Source: Mucilaginibacter achroorhodeus (lineage in GTDB: Bacteria > Bacteroidota > Bacteroidia > Sphingobacteriales > Sphingobacteriaceae). Taken from it: 64,000 nt of DNA. The DNA is taken from contig NZ_VOEI01000001.1 of assembly GCF_007846095.1 (NCBI RefSeq), positions 310,001 to 374,000 on the forward strand, in the 5' to 3' direction. A program made the translations under genes and the position numbers. This document shows, in pieces, positions 54,552 through 63,323 of the stretch (position 1 is the stretch's first letter; each line of letters begins with the position of its first letter). The notes below the pieces were generated by a model, which searched no databases, was not told the origin of the DNA, and worked only from the letters and a program-made list of their open reading frames with translations.

Positions 54552-56306
54552 ATGGAAACACAAACAATCACACAGGAGATCAGCGATGCTAAGGCCGAAA
54601 CGGCTAAAGCGCAGGCGGTAGAATTATCAGGCTCAGAAGCTTTATTAGAGGCACTGATAGTTGAAGGTGTGGATACCATTTTTGGTTATCCGGGTGGTGC
54701 AATTATGCCTATCTATGATGCACTTTATGACTACAGCGAAAAACTGAACCATATCCTGGTCCGTCATGAACAGGGCGGTATCCACGCCGGCCAGGGCTAT
54801 GCGCGCAGCTCCGGTAAAGTAGGCGTTGTGTTTGCTACCAGTGGCCCCGGTGCTACCAACCTGGTTACCGGCCTTGCCGATGCACAGATAGACAGCACTC
54901 CATTGGTTTGTATAACCGGGCAGGTATTTGCGCACCTTTTAGGTACCGATGCCTTCCAGGAAACCGATGTGATCAATATCACCACCCCTATTACCAAATG
55001 GAACTACCAGGTAACTGATGCTACGGAGATTCCTGAAGTGCTTGCCAAAGCCTTCTATATCGCGCGCAGCGGAAGGCCAGGCCCGGTGTTGATAGATATT
55101 ACTAAGAATGCACAGATCCAGAAATTCAACTACGAGGGTTATACACCTTGTAACCATATCCGCAGCTACAGGCCAAAACCTATTGTAAGGCCGCAATATA
55201 TACAGCAGGCTGCAGAGCTGATCAACAGTGCCCAAAAACCATTTATCATTTGGGGCCAAGGCGTTATTTTGGGAGAGGCCGAAAAAGAATTCAAAGCCTT
55301 TGTTGAAAAAAGCGGTATCCCTGCAGCATGGACCATCCTTGGCGCGGGTGCCATCCCTACAGATCATCCGCAAAATGTAGGTATGCTGGGCATGCACGGC
55401 AACTACGGCCCTAACGTTTTAACCAACGAGTGTGACGTATTGATCGCTATTGGGATGCGCTTTGATGATCGTGTAACCGGCCGTTTGGATAAATATGCTA
55501 AACAGGCCAAGGTTATTCATTTGGATATTGACCCTGCCGAGATAGACAAAAACGTAAAATCGACTGTACCGGTATGGGGCGACTGCAAAGAAACCATCCC
55601 AATGCTTACGCAGCTTATTGACAAACGCGAACATACCGATTGGTTAAACACTTTTAATGAATATACCCGCCAGGAAATTGAGCAGGTTATCCATGAAGAG
55701 TTAAATCCTTCTACTGAGGAAATGACTATGGGTGAGGTGATCAAACAACTTAATGAGTTAACCAACGGCGATGCTGTTATCGTAACCGACGTTGGTCAGC
55801 ACCAGATGGTGGCTTGCCGTTATGCCAAGTTCAACAAAACCCGTAGCAACGTTACCAGTGGTGGTTTAGGTACAATGGGCTTCGCTTTGCCGGCTGCTAT
55901 CGGCGCTAAATTCGGTGCGCAAGATCGCGAAGTGGTTGCCATCATTGGCGATGGCGGTTTCCAGATGACCTTGCAGGAGTTGGGTACCATTATGCAATCT
56001 GGCATCAATGTTAAGATTGTTATACTTAACAACCGTTTCCTGGGTATGGTGCGCCAATGGCAGGAATTATTCAATCAGCGTCGCTACTCGTTCGTGGATA
56101 TCCAAAGCCCAGATTTTGTAACCGTTGCTAAAGGATACGGCATAGCGGGTAAATCAATATCAGACCGTGGCGAACTGGAAAGTTCACTGAAAGAAATGCT
56201 GGCTCACGAAGGCTCATTCCTTTTAGAAGTTTTCGTTACCAAAGAGAATAACGTATTCCCGATGGTACCGCAAGGTTGCAGCGTAGCAGAGATCAGGTTA
56301 AAATAA
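54552..56306 (+). CDS. ilvB: Acetolactate synthase large subunit
   Basis: Condenses pyruvate with pyruvate or 2-ketobutyrate using ThDP and FAD. 584 residues. The catalytic glutamate lies in RHEQGGIHAGQGYAR near 74, GPGATNLVTGLADA near 98, and the ThDP motif GDGGFQMTLQELGTIMQSGINVKIVILNN near 465. The start codon follows a CCCCCTTTAGGGGG repeat directly, and ilvN follows after 21 bases. Confidence 0.97.
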   Translation: METQTITQEISDAKAETAKAQAVELSGSEALLEALIVEGVDTIFGYPGGAIMPIYDALYDYSEKLNHILVRHEQGGIHAGQGYARSSGKVGVVFATSGPGATNLVTGLADAQIDSTPLVCITGQVFAHLLGTDAFQETDVINITTPITKWNYQVTDATEIPEVLAKAFYIARSGRPGPVLIDITKNAQIQKFNYEGYTPCNHIRSYRPKPIVRPQYIQQAAELINSAQKPFIIWGQGVILGEAEKEFKAFVEKSGIPAAWTILGAGAIPTDHPQNVGMLGMHGNYGPNVLTNECDVLIAIGMRFDDRVTGRLDKYAKQAKVIHLDIDPAEIDKNVKSTVPVWGDCKETIPMLTQLIDKREHTDWLNTFNEYTRQEIEQVIHEELNPSTEEMTMGEVIKQLNELTNGDAVIVTDVGQHQMVACRYAKFNKTRSNVTSGGLGTMGFALPAAIGAKFGAQDREVVAIIGDGGFQMTLQELGTIMQSGINVKIVILNNRFLGMVRQWQELFNQRRYSFVDIQSPDFVTVAKGYGIAGKSISDRGELESSLKEMLAHEGSFLLEVFVTKENNVFPMVPQGCSVAEIRLK

Positions 56307-56327
56307 GTAATCCATAAACTTAAGACA

Positions 56328-56933
56328 ATGGAAATCCAGGAAACTGATAAACAGGAATTTAACATCACGGTTTATACCGAGAACCAGATAGGTTTACTAA
56401 ACCGGATAGCTATTATATTTACCCGTCGAAAAATAAATATCGACAGTTTGAATACATCTCCATCAGAGATCGATAGTATTCACCGTTTTAATATTGTGAT
56501 CACTGAGTCGGAAGAGGTGGTGCGCAAACTTACCCGCCAGATTGAGAAGCAGGTAGAGGTATTAAAAGTATACTACCATACCAATGCTGATGTAGTTTGG
56601 CAGGAAATGGCACTTTACAAGGTATCGACAGATGTGATTGCCGAGAAAGTAAGCGTAGAGCGTTTGTTGCGCGAAAATGGTGCGCGTGCGGTAACCATCC
56701 GTAAGGATTATACCGTGTTTGAGGCAACCGGCCACCGCGAGGAGACCGATAACCTGATCAAGATCCTTCAGCCTTATGGCTTGATCGAATTTGTACGCAG
56801 CGCCCGTGTAGCAATCATTAAAGACAGCGAGGGCTTCAACAGCAAACTGCGCGAGTTTGAACGCCTTGAACCGGGCGAAGAGGTAATTGAGAACGAATAC
56901 CTGAATAAAGGGCAAAAGGTGTTTACGATGTAA
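56328..56933 (+). CDS. ilvN: Acetolactate synthase small (regulatory) subunit
   Basis: 201 residues. An N-terminal ACT domain (NITVYTENQIGLLNRIAIIFTRRKINIDSL) is followed by a C-terminal ALS_ss-type domain. It would confer valine feedback control on IlvB. It is somewhat longer than the IlvH of enterics (about 163). It lies directly after ilvB with normal spacing. Confidence 0.94.
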   Translation: MEIQETDKQEFNITVYTENQIGLLNRIAIIFTRRKINIDSLNTSPSEIDSIHRFNIVITESEEVVRKLTRQIEKQVEVLKVYYHTNADVVWQEMALYKVSTDVIAEKVSVERLLRENGARAVTIRKDYTVFEATGHREETDNLIKILQPYGLIEFVRSARVAIIKDSEGFNSKLREFERLEPGEEVIENEYLNKGQKVFTM

Positions 56934-56935
56934 GG

Positions 56936-57123
56936 ATCAGAATTTACAGGATTTAAAAATTCACAGAATCCTGCATGGCTGAAAAATGAAAAAGCTTCAT
57001 AATTTTAGAATTCTGTAAATCCATTAATTCTGAAAATTCTGATTCAGAAACAATTAAGTAACTATTTACAAGAACTATACAAATAACAATCGGTGTAATC
57101 ATCAAATCACATCGGTGTAATCA
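56936..57123. repeat. AATTCTG/AATCC and ATCGGTGTAATCA phrase repeats between ilvN and ilvC
   Basis: The 206-base gap has AATTTACAGGATTTAAAAATTC, TTCTGTAAATCCATTAATTC and GAAAATTCTGATTCAGA words (56936-57050), like those at 381-426. Then ATCGGTGTAATCA occurs twice at 57089-57101 and 57111-57123. No open frame is seen. Confidence 0.7.
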
Positions 57124-57139
57124 AGTAAAAACAAAAACA

Positions 57140-58198
57140 ATGGCAAAACTAAATTTCGGCGGTACTGAAGAGAATGTAGTAACCCGCGAGGAGTTTCCTT
57201 TAGCAAAAGCTCAGGAAGTATTAAAAAATGAAACCGTAGCTGTAATTGGTTATGGTGTACAAGGCCCGGGCCAGGCGCTAAACCAAAAAGATAACGGCAT
57301 CAACGTTATTGTTGGTCAGCGTAAAGATTCAAAATCATGGGATAAAGCTGTAAGTGATGGCTTTGTTCCGGGCGAAACCCTTTTTGAGATCGAAGAGGCT
57401 TTAGAGCGCGGTACCATCATTTGCTACCTGCTTAGCGATGCTGCCCAGATTGAACTTTGGCCAACTGTTAAAAAGCACTTAACCCCTGGTAAAGCGCTTT
57501 ACTTCTCTCACGGTTTCGGTATCACTTTTAAAGAGCAAACTGGAATCGTTCCACCTGCTGATGTGGACGTATTCCTGGTTGCACCAAAAGGTTCAGGTAC
57601 TTCATTACGCCGCATGTTCCTGCAAGGCCGTGGCTTAAACTCAAGCTTCGCTATATTCCAGGATGCAACCGGTAAAGCACAGGAGCGCGTTATTGCATTA
57701 GGGATTGCAGTAGGTAGCGGTTACCTGTTCGAAACCGATTTCAAAAAAGAAGTATTCAGCGACCTTACCGGCGAGCGTGGTACTTTAATGGGTTGTGTGC
57801 AAGGTATCTTCGCGGCACAGTACGATGTATTGCGCAGCAAAGGCCACTCACCTTCTGAGGCTTTCAACGAAACTGTTGAAGAATTAACCCAATCTTTGAT
57901 GCCATTGGTAGCTGAGAACGGTATGGACTGGATGTACGCAAACTGTTCAACCACTGCACAACGCGGTGCGTTAGACTGGTGGAAAGAGTTCCGCGATGCT
58001 ACTAAACCGGTATTTGAAAAACTTTACGATAGCGTTGCTACCGGTAAAGAATCTCAACGTTCTATCGACTCAAACAGCCAGCCGGATTACCGCGAAAAAT
58101 TAAACGAAGAATTACGCGAACTTCGCGAAAGCGAAATGTGGCAAGCGGGTAAAACCGTACGCAGCTTACGCCCTGAGAACCAGGCTGTAGAAGCGTAA
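57140..58198 (+). CDS. ilvC: Ketol-acid reductoisomerase
   Basis: Isomerises and reduces acetolactate and acetohydroxybutyrate using NADPH. 352 residues. The Rossmann motif VAVIGYGVQGPGQALN lies near 34, FSHGFGITF near 122, and the metal-binding region DLTGERGTLMGCVQGIF near 208. The length is between class I (about 330) and class II enzymes. It ends ten bases before a TACTTGATAC repeat. Confidence 0.96.
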   Translation: MAKLNFGGTEENVVTREEFPLAKAQEVLKNETVAVIGYGVQGPGQALNQKDNGINVIVGQRKDSKSWDKAVSDGFVPGETLFEIEEALERGTIICYLLSDAAQIELWPTVKKHLTPGKALYFSHGFGITFKEQTGIVPPADVDVFLVAPKGSGTSLRRMFLQGRGLNSSFAIFQDATGKAQERVIALGIAVGSGYLFETDFKKEVFSDLTGERGTLMGCVQGIFAAQYDVLRSKGHSPSEAFNETVEELTQSLMPLVAENGMDWMYANCSTTAQRGALDWWKEFRDATKPVFEKLYDSVATGKESQRSIDSNSQPDYREKLNEELRELRESEMWQAGKTVRSLRPENQAVEA

Positions 58199-58206
58199 TT
58201 TTCTTT

Positions 58207-58338
58207 AAGTAGCAAGTATTTAGTATCAAGTATCAGGATTTTTTGATACGGATGCTTATACTTGCTACTTTTCATAAAAGAATACTTGTATCGATTGAAA
58301 GTTTCCTTGATACCTGATACTCACTACTTGATACTAAT
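58207..58338. repeat. TACTTGATAC phrase repeat, copy 2, between ilvC and leuC
   Basis: AAGTAGCAAGTAT (58207-58219) and its perfect inverse ATACTTGCTACTT (58258-58270) enclose GTATCAAGTATC words. TACTTG, GATACCTGATAC and ACTTGATAC words follow up to the leuC start codon. Confidence 0.8.
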
Positions 58339-59754
58339 ATGGGACAAACATTATTTGATAAGATATGGGACGCGCACGTCGTCAGTAGCGCTGAAGGCTT
58401 CCCGGATATCTTGTACATCGACACGCATTTTATTCACGAGGTAACCAGTCCGCAGGCATTTGATGGTTTGCGTCAGAGAGGGTTACCGGTTTTCAGGCCG
58501 CAACAAACCGTTGCCACAGCCGACCACAACGTCCCGACCTGGGACCAGCACCTCCCCATTAAAGAAGAACTTTCCCGATACCAGGTAGATATGCTTACCA
58601 AAAACTGTAAAGAGTTCGGCATTGAGCTTTACGGTTTGGGGCATCCGTACCAGGGTATCGTCCACGTTATAGGCCCTGAACTGGGCATCACCCGCCCCGG
58701 CGGTACTTACGTTTGCGGCGACAGCCATACCTCAACGCACGGCGCTTTTGGCGCCATAGCATTTGGTATAGGCACATCGCAGGTTGAGCAGGTTTTGGCT
58801 ACCCAGTGCCTGCTTCAATCGCGCCCTAAACGTATGAAGATTGAAGTGAACGGCAAACTTCAGAACGGCGTTGGCGCAAAGGATATTATCCTTTACATCA
58901 TTGCCCAGATCTCTGCCGCAGGCGGTACCGGCTACGCAGTTGAGTACGCCGGCGATACCATCCGCTCATTAAGCATGGAAGGCCGCATGACCATTTGTAA
59001 CATGAGCATCGAGATGGGTGCCCGTTGCGGTCTGATAGCGCCTGACGAAACCACCATTAACTACGTTAAAGGCCGCGAATTTGCTCCTAAAGGCGAAGAG
59101 TGGGACAAAGCAGTTGCTTACTGGCAAACGCTTTACTCTGACGATGATGCAGCGTTTGACAGCGTTTTAACCTTCCGCGCAGAAGATATTGAACCGATGA
59201 TCACTTACGGTACCAACCCGGGTATGGGCATCGGTGTTACACAATACGTACCTGAGACTGCTTCTTTTGATGTAAAAGAGCAGGTATCATACAAAAAAGC
59301 CCTTGACTACATGGGCCTGCATGATGATGAGCAATTGTTAGGCAAACCTATCGACTACGTATTTATCGGCAGCTGTACCAACTCGCGTATTGAAGACCTG
59401 CGCCAGGTTGCCGAATTTGTAAAGGGCAAACACAAAGCAGATAATGTTACCGTATGGGTAGTACCCGGTTCAAAACAAGTACAGGAACAAGCCATCCGCG
59501 AAGGCCTGGACAAGATATTCGACGCAGCAGGTTTCCCGCTGCGCGAACCGGGTTGCAGCGCATGTTTAGGTATGAACGAGGATAAAATACCCGCAGGTAA
59601 ATACTGTGTATCAACCTCAAACCGCAATTTTGAAGGAAGACAAGGCCCTAACAGCCGTACCTTCCTGGCCAGTCCGCTCACCGCAGCAGCAAGTGCAATA
59701 ACCGGTAAGGTTACGGATATAAGGGAGTTTTTGAAAGAGGAGGAATTGGTATAA
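58339..59754 (+). CDS. leuC: 3-isopropylmalate dehydratase large subunit
   Basis: Aconitase-family enzyme that isomerises 2- to 3-isopropylmalate with LeuD. 471 residues. [29 protein letters not shown] lies near 128-155. The three 4Fe-4S cysteines are in [12 protein letters not shown] near 345 and [12 protein letters not shown] near 405. The ATG at 58339 follows directly after the repeat. Confidence 0.97.
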   Translation: MGQTLFDKIWDAHVVSSAEGFPDILYIDTHFIHEVTSPQAFDGLRQRGLPVFRPQQTVATADHNVPTWDQHLPIKEELSRYQVDMLTKNCKEFGIELYGLGHPYQGIVHVIGPELGITRPGGTYVCGDSHTSTHGAFGAIAFGIGTSQVEQVLATQCLLQSRPKRMKIEVNGKLQNGVGAKDIILYIIAQISAAGGTGYAVEYAGDTIRSLSMEGRMTICNMSIEMGARCGLIAPDETTINYVKGREFAPKGEEWDKAVAYWQTLYSDDDAAFDSVLTFRAEDIEPMITYGTNPGMGIGVTQYVPETASFDVKEQVSYKKALDYMGLHDDEQLLGKPIDYVFIGSCTNSRIEDLRQVAEFVKGKHKADNVTVWVVPGSKQVQEQAIREGLDKIFDAAGFPLREPGCSACLGMNEDKIPAGKYCVSTSNRNFEGRQGPNSRTFLASPLTAAASAITGKVTDIREFLKEEELV

Positions 59755-59760
59755 CCTATT

Positions 59761-59844
59761 TGTCATTGCGAGAAGTAACGACGAAGCAATCTCCTCATTG
59801 GTAATAAACGCGATGAGATTGCCACGCTATCGCTCGCAATGACA
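59761..59844. repeat. Palindromic repeat, TGTCATTGCGAG family, copy 2, between leuC and leuD
   Basis: TGTCATTGCGAG at the start and CTCGCAATGACA at the end are perfect inverses, with AGCAATCTCCTC and GATGAGATTGCC inner arms. It starts seven bases after the leuC stop and ends 20 bases before leuD. It is much like 1516-1601. Confidence 0.8.
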
Positions 59845-59863
59845 TAGAAAAGGAAAACAGAGT

Positions 59864-60451
59864 ATGACTAAAATATTCAAACACATACAAACACCGGTGG
59901 TACCGTTGGCTATCGAAAACATCGATACCGACCAGATCATCCCGGCCCGTTTCTTAAAGGCCACTACACGCGATGGTTTTGGCAACAACTTGTTTCGCGA
60001 CTGGCGTTTTGATGAGAACGACCAGCCCAAACCTGATTTTGTGCTGAACAACCCTACATACAGCGGTAAGGTATTGGTAGCAGGTAAAAACTTCGGTTGC
60101 GGAAGCAGCCGCGAGCACGCTGCCTGGGCCATTGCCGATTACGGCTTTGATGCCGTAGTAAGCAGCTTTTTCGCTGATATTTTTAAAGGCAACGCCCTAA
60201 ACAATGGCTTGTTACCGGTGCAGGTAAGCGACGATTTCCTGCAAAAGATCTTCGATGCAGTTGCTGCCGATCACACAGCCGAAGTAGAGATAGACCTGGA
60301 AAACCAGTTCATTAAGATCTCCGCAACCGGCGAGCAGGAAAGCTTTGAAGTTAATGCTTATAAAAAAGCCTGTATGATAAACGGCTACGATGATATCGAT
60401 TACATCCTGAGCCAAAAAAATAAAATAGAAGAGTTTGAAGAAGTAAGGTAA
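59864..60451 (+). CDS. leuD: 3-isopropylmalate dehydratase small subunit
   Basis: Swivel subunit pairing with LeuC. 195 residues. [16 protein letters not shown] near 18, [46 protein letters not shown] near 75-120 are diagnostic. It lies 20 bases after the palindromic repeat that separates it from leuC. Confidence 0.97.
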   Translation: MTKIFKHIQTPVVPLAIENIDTDQIIPARFLKATTRDGFGNNLFRDWRFDENDQPKPDFVLNNPTYSGKVLVAGKNFGCGSSREHAAWAIADYGFDAVVSSFFADIFKGNALNNGLLPVQVSDDFLQKIFDAVAADHTAEVEIDLENQFIKISATGEQESFEVNAYKKACMINGYDDIDYILSQKNKIEEFEEVR

Positions 60452-60476
60452 AAGGCGAAAGGTTAAAGCTTAAAGG

Positions 60477-60508
60477 CAATGACCTAATGATTCAATGACC
60501 CAATGACC
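60477..60508. repeat. CAATGACC phrase repeat covering a methyltransferase start
   Basis: AATGACC, AATGATTC, AATGACCC and AATGACC follow each other in a period of about eight bases. The last ATG is the start codon of the next gene. A copy lies at 62446-62472. Confidence 0.65.
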
Positions 60509-61303
60509 GTAGAACAAAAAGAGATAAAACGCGAAGGCAGAGGCACTGCAAAACTGTTCGATGAACGCAGTTTAGCTGCCGACTATGCCACTTTACAGCC
60601 GCTGTTAAAACAGGGGCTGCGCGTGCTTGATGTGGGCTGCGGTACCGGTGCTATATCGAAAGATATTGCCAAACTGGTTGGGCCAACCGGCAGGGTTACT
60701 GGAATTGATAACACTCAATATTTTATTGAAAGCGGCAGGGAAACTTACGCTGATATAGAAAACCTTGAACTTTATCACGCTGATCTTTACACTTACAAAC
60801 CGGAAGAGAAGTTCGACCTGATCATAAGTGCAAGAACATTACAATGGCTAAGTGATCCGCAGAAAGCGGTGAACAAGCTGAAAAGTTTGTTAAAGCCCAA
60901 CGGCATTCTGTCCATCCTCGACTATAACCACGAGGCACTGGAATGGCTGCCCGAACCGCCTGCAAGTATGAGGCAGTTCTATGCCACCTTCCTGAGATGG
61001 CGCTCAGAGGCCGGCATGGATAACATGATGGCTGATAGCTTGCCTGAGCTTTTTAAAGAAGCCGGTTTGCAGGGTATTGAGGTGCTTGAAGCTAATGAGG
61101 TTTACACAAAAGGTGATGCGAACTTTGAGCATAAAGTGGGCATTTGGTCGTCTGTTGCGCAAATGAACCAGATAGTTGATGAAGGATACATCAGCGATGC
61201 AGACCGCCTTAAAGCAATTGAAGAGTACAATAACTGGATACCAACCCACGCACAACAAATGGTAATGAAACTTAAAGAAGTGCGCGGAATTAATAAAAAT
61301 TAA
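60503..61303 (+). CDS. SAM-dependent class I methyltransferase
   Basis: 266 residues with SAM-binding motif I VLDVGCGTGAISKDIA near 46, GIDNTQYF as motif post-I near 70, and FDLIISARTLQWL as motif IV near 115. C-terminal MRQFYATFLRWRSEAGMDN resembles methyltransferases of small molecules or lipids. It sits between leuD and leuB, which catalyse successive steps, so cotranscription is likely. A link to leucine synthesis is not known. The start ATG is part of a CAATGACC repeat. Confidence 0.85.
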   Translation: MTVEQKEIKREGRGTAKLFDERSLAADYATLQPLLKQGLRVLDVGCGTGAISKDIAKLVGPTGRVTGIDNTQYFIESGRETYADIENLELYHADLYTYKPEEKFDLIISARTLQWLSDPQKAVNKLKSLLKPNGILSILDYNHEALEWLPEPPASMRQFYATFLRWRSEAGMDNMMADSLPELFKEAGLQGIEVLEANEVYTKGDANFEHKVGIWSSVAQMNQIVDEGYISDADRLKAIEEYNNWIPTHAQQMVMKLKEVRGINKN

Positions 61304-61313
61304 CACAACAAAA

Positions 61314-61339
61314 ATCCCCCTTTATGGGGGTATGGGGGC
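61314..61339. repeat. CCCCCTTTATGGGGG phrase repeat before leuB
   Basis: CCCCCTTTATGGGGGTATGGGG directly precedes and partly overlaps the leuB start ATG region. It is related to the repeat between ilvD and ilvB at 54463-54551. Confidence 0.65.
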
Positions 61340-62416
61340 ATGGGAATTAAAAAACACGTATTAGTAATACCGGGCGATGGTATTGGCCCCGAGGTGACGA
61401 CCTGGGGTAAAGCAGTTTTAGAAAAAATTGGTGCTGATTTTGGCCATGAGTTTACGTTTGACGAGGCGCTGATGGGCCACGCCGGCATAGAAGCTACGGG
61501 TAATCCGCTGCCAGATGAAACGCTTGAAAAAGCAAAGGCCAGTGATGCCATCCTGTTTGGCGCAATCGGTCATATCAAATACGATAACGATCCATCTGCA
61601 AAGGTTCGCCCTGAGCAGGGTTTATTAAAGATCCGTAAAGAACTGGGCTTGTACGCCAACCTGCGTCCTATTATGCTGTTTGATGAACTACTGGATGCAT
61701 CGAGCCTTAAACCGGAGATACTGCGCGGTACTGATATCCTGTTCTTCCGTGAACTGACCGGTGATGTTTATTTCGGTGAGAAAAAACGCAGCGAAGACCG
61801 CAATACTGCGTCTGACCTGATGATCTATTCGCGTTACGAAGTTGAGCGTATCGCCATCAAAGCCTACGAAGCAGCGCGCGTACGCGGTAAAAGATTATGT
61901 TCGGTAGATAAAGCTAACGTATTGGAAGCTTCACGCCTGTGGCGCGAAGTGGTTCAGGAAATTGCCAAACAATACCCTGATGTAGAGACCGAGCACATGT
62001 TTATTGATAACGCAGCCATGCAACTGGTTAAAAACCCCAAGAAGTTTGACGTGGTATTAACCGCCAACCTTTTCGGTGATATCTTAACTGACGAGGCGTC
62101 GCAGATAGCGGGCTCCATGGGCATGCTGGCATCAGCTTCAGTTGGTGACGGTACTGGGTTCTTTGAGCCTATCCATGGTTCGGCACATGATATTGCCGGT
62201 CAGGACAAAGCAAACCCACTGGCCTCTATCCTATCGGTTGCGCTGATGCTGGAAATCAGTTTCGGCCTGAAAGACGAAGCTAAAAAGATTACCGACGCTA
62301 TCGACAAAACATTAAAAGAAGGTTACCGCACCGGCGACATTGCCGATGGTAATACCTACAAAGCAAAAATATTAGGCACCAAAGCCATGGGCCAAAAAGT
62401 GCTGGAGTATTTATAA
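61340..62416 (+). CDS. leuB: 3-isopropylmalate dehydrogenase
   Basis: Oxidatively decarboxylates 3-isopropylmalate with NAD+. 358 residues. VIPGDGIGPEVTTWGK near 10, ELTGDVYFGEK near 135, CSVDKANVLEASRLWREVV near 188 and NLFGDILTDEASQIAGSMGMLASAS near 235 are all standard, as is FEPIHGSAHDIAGQ near 275. The start codon lies at the edge of a CCCCC repeat. It is flanked on both sides by methyltransferase genes. Confidence 0.97.
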   Translation: MGIKKHVLVIPGDGIGPEVTTWGKAVLEKIGADFGHEFTFDEALMGHAGIEATGNPLPDETLEKAKASDAILFGAIGHIKYDNDPSAKVRPEQGLLKIRKELGLYANLRPIMLFDELLDASSLKPEILRGTDILFFRELTGDVYFGEKKRSEDRNTASDLMIYSRYEVERIAIKAYEAARVRGKRLCSVDKANVLEASRLWREVVQEIAKQYPDVETEHMFIDNAAMQLVKNPKKFDVVLTANLFGDILTDEASQIAGSMGMLASASVGDGTGFFEPIHGSAHDIAGQDKANPLASILSVALMLEISFGLKDEAKKITDAIDKTLKEGYRTGDIADGNTYKAKILGTKAMGQKVLEYL

Positions 62417-62445
62417 GTCAAAATTAAAAAGTCAAAAGTCAAAAT

Positions 62446-62472
62446 AATGACTCAATGACTAATGACCCAATG
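62446..62472. repeat. CAATGACT phrase repeat between leuB and a methyltransferase
   Basis: AATGACTC, AATGACT, AATGACCC and AATGC are set end to end, after AAAAGTCAAAAGTCAAAA. It matches the phrase at 60477-60508. It contains ATGs upstream of the likely true start at 62479. Confidence 0.65.
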
Positions 62473-62478
62473 CTAAAA

Positions 62479-63234
62479 ATGAAGTGGAACGCTGAATTAT
62501 ATGATAACAAACATGCTTTCGTATTTGAATACGGCGAGAGCGTGTTGGAGATGCTTGATGTTAAACCGGGCGAGCACATCCTTGACCTGGGGTGTGGTAC
62601 CGGCCATTTGACCAACGAGATCCAGAAGTTGGGCGCTATTGCAACGGGCATAGATTCGTCGCCGGAAATGGTAAAGAAAGCAAGAGAAACCTACAACAAC
62701 GTGGATTTCTTTGTGGCTGATGGTGCCGATTTTCATTTCGATGAAAAGTTTGATGCAGTGTTTTCAAACGCTACCCTGCATTGGATCCGCAATGCCGATG
62801 CGGTTATCAAGAGCGTATATGACTCACTTAAACCGGGCGGCCGCTTTGTAGCTGAAATGGGTGGCAAAGGAAACGTAGGCAAACTAATTGCAGCGACTAA
62901 GCAGGTATTAATTAACCACGGTTATCACAAGCAATCCAAAACCGAGGTGTGGTATTTCCCGTCGCTGGCAGAATATACCGCACGGTTAGAAGCGCAAGGC
63001 TTCCGGGTAACGTTTGCAGCCCATTTTGACCGTAAAACACCGCTGCAGGACGGCGATCAGGGCGTAGCTAAATGGATCACCATGTTTGCGCCCCTTTATT
63101 TGGTTGACATCCCCGAAGAAGAGAAAAAACAAATGCTTACAGAAGTTACCGAACTGCTTGAGCCGCATTACAACGAGAACGGCCAATGGTACGCAGACTA
63201 CGTAAGATTAAGATTTACAGCTGTTAAAGAGTAG
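62479..63234 (+). CDS. SAM-dependent class I methyltransferase (Tam-like)
   Basis: 251 residues from ATG 62479, where MKWNAELYDNKHAFVFEYGESV fits relatives; ATGs at 62455 and 62470 belong to the repeat. Motif I is ILDLGCGTGHLTNEIQ near 34, FDAVFSNATLHWI near 96 and LKPGGRFVAEMGGKGN near 122. It resembles trans-aconitate or phospholipid N-methyltransferases. It lies between leuB and leuA. Its TAG stop is part of the TACTTGATAC repeat. Confidence 0.85.
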   Translation: MKWNAELYDNKHAFVFEYGESVLEMLDVKPGEHILDLGCGTGHLTNEIQKLGAIATGIDSSPEMVKKARETYNNVDFFVADGADFHFDEKFDAVFSNATLHWIRNADAVIKSVYDSLKPGGRFVAEMGGKGNVGKLIAATKQVLINHGYHKQSKTEVWYFPSLAEYTARLEAQGFRVTFAAHFDRKTPLQDGDQGVAKWITMFAPLYLVDIPEEEKKQMLTEVTELLEPHYNENGQWYADYVRLRFTAVKE

Positions 63235-63300
63235 CAAGTATATCGTATCAAGTAGAGCTTGAATAAATACTTGATACTTGATACTAACTACCCGATACTA
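63231..63300. repeat. TACTTGATAC phrase repeat, copy 3, between a methyltransferase and leuA
   Basis: GTAGCAAGTATATCGTATCAAGTAG, then ATACTTGATACTTGATAC and CCCGATAC words, the same order as in copies 1 and 2. It overlaps the methyltransferase stop codon. Confidence 0.75.
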
Positions 63301-63323
63301 AAACTAATACAAAACGAAGAAAT

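Noticed and set aside
55166..56074. Several antisense frames across ilvB
   Set aside because: They are shadows of ilvB, with no conserved motifs and no upstream signals.
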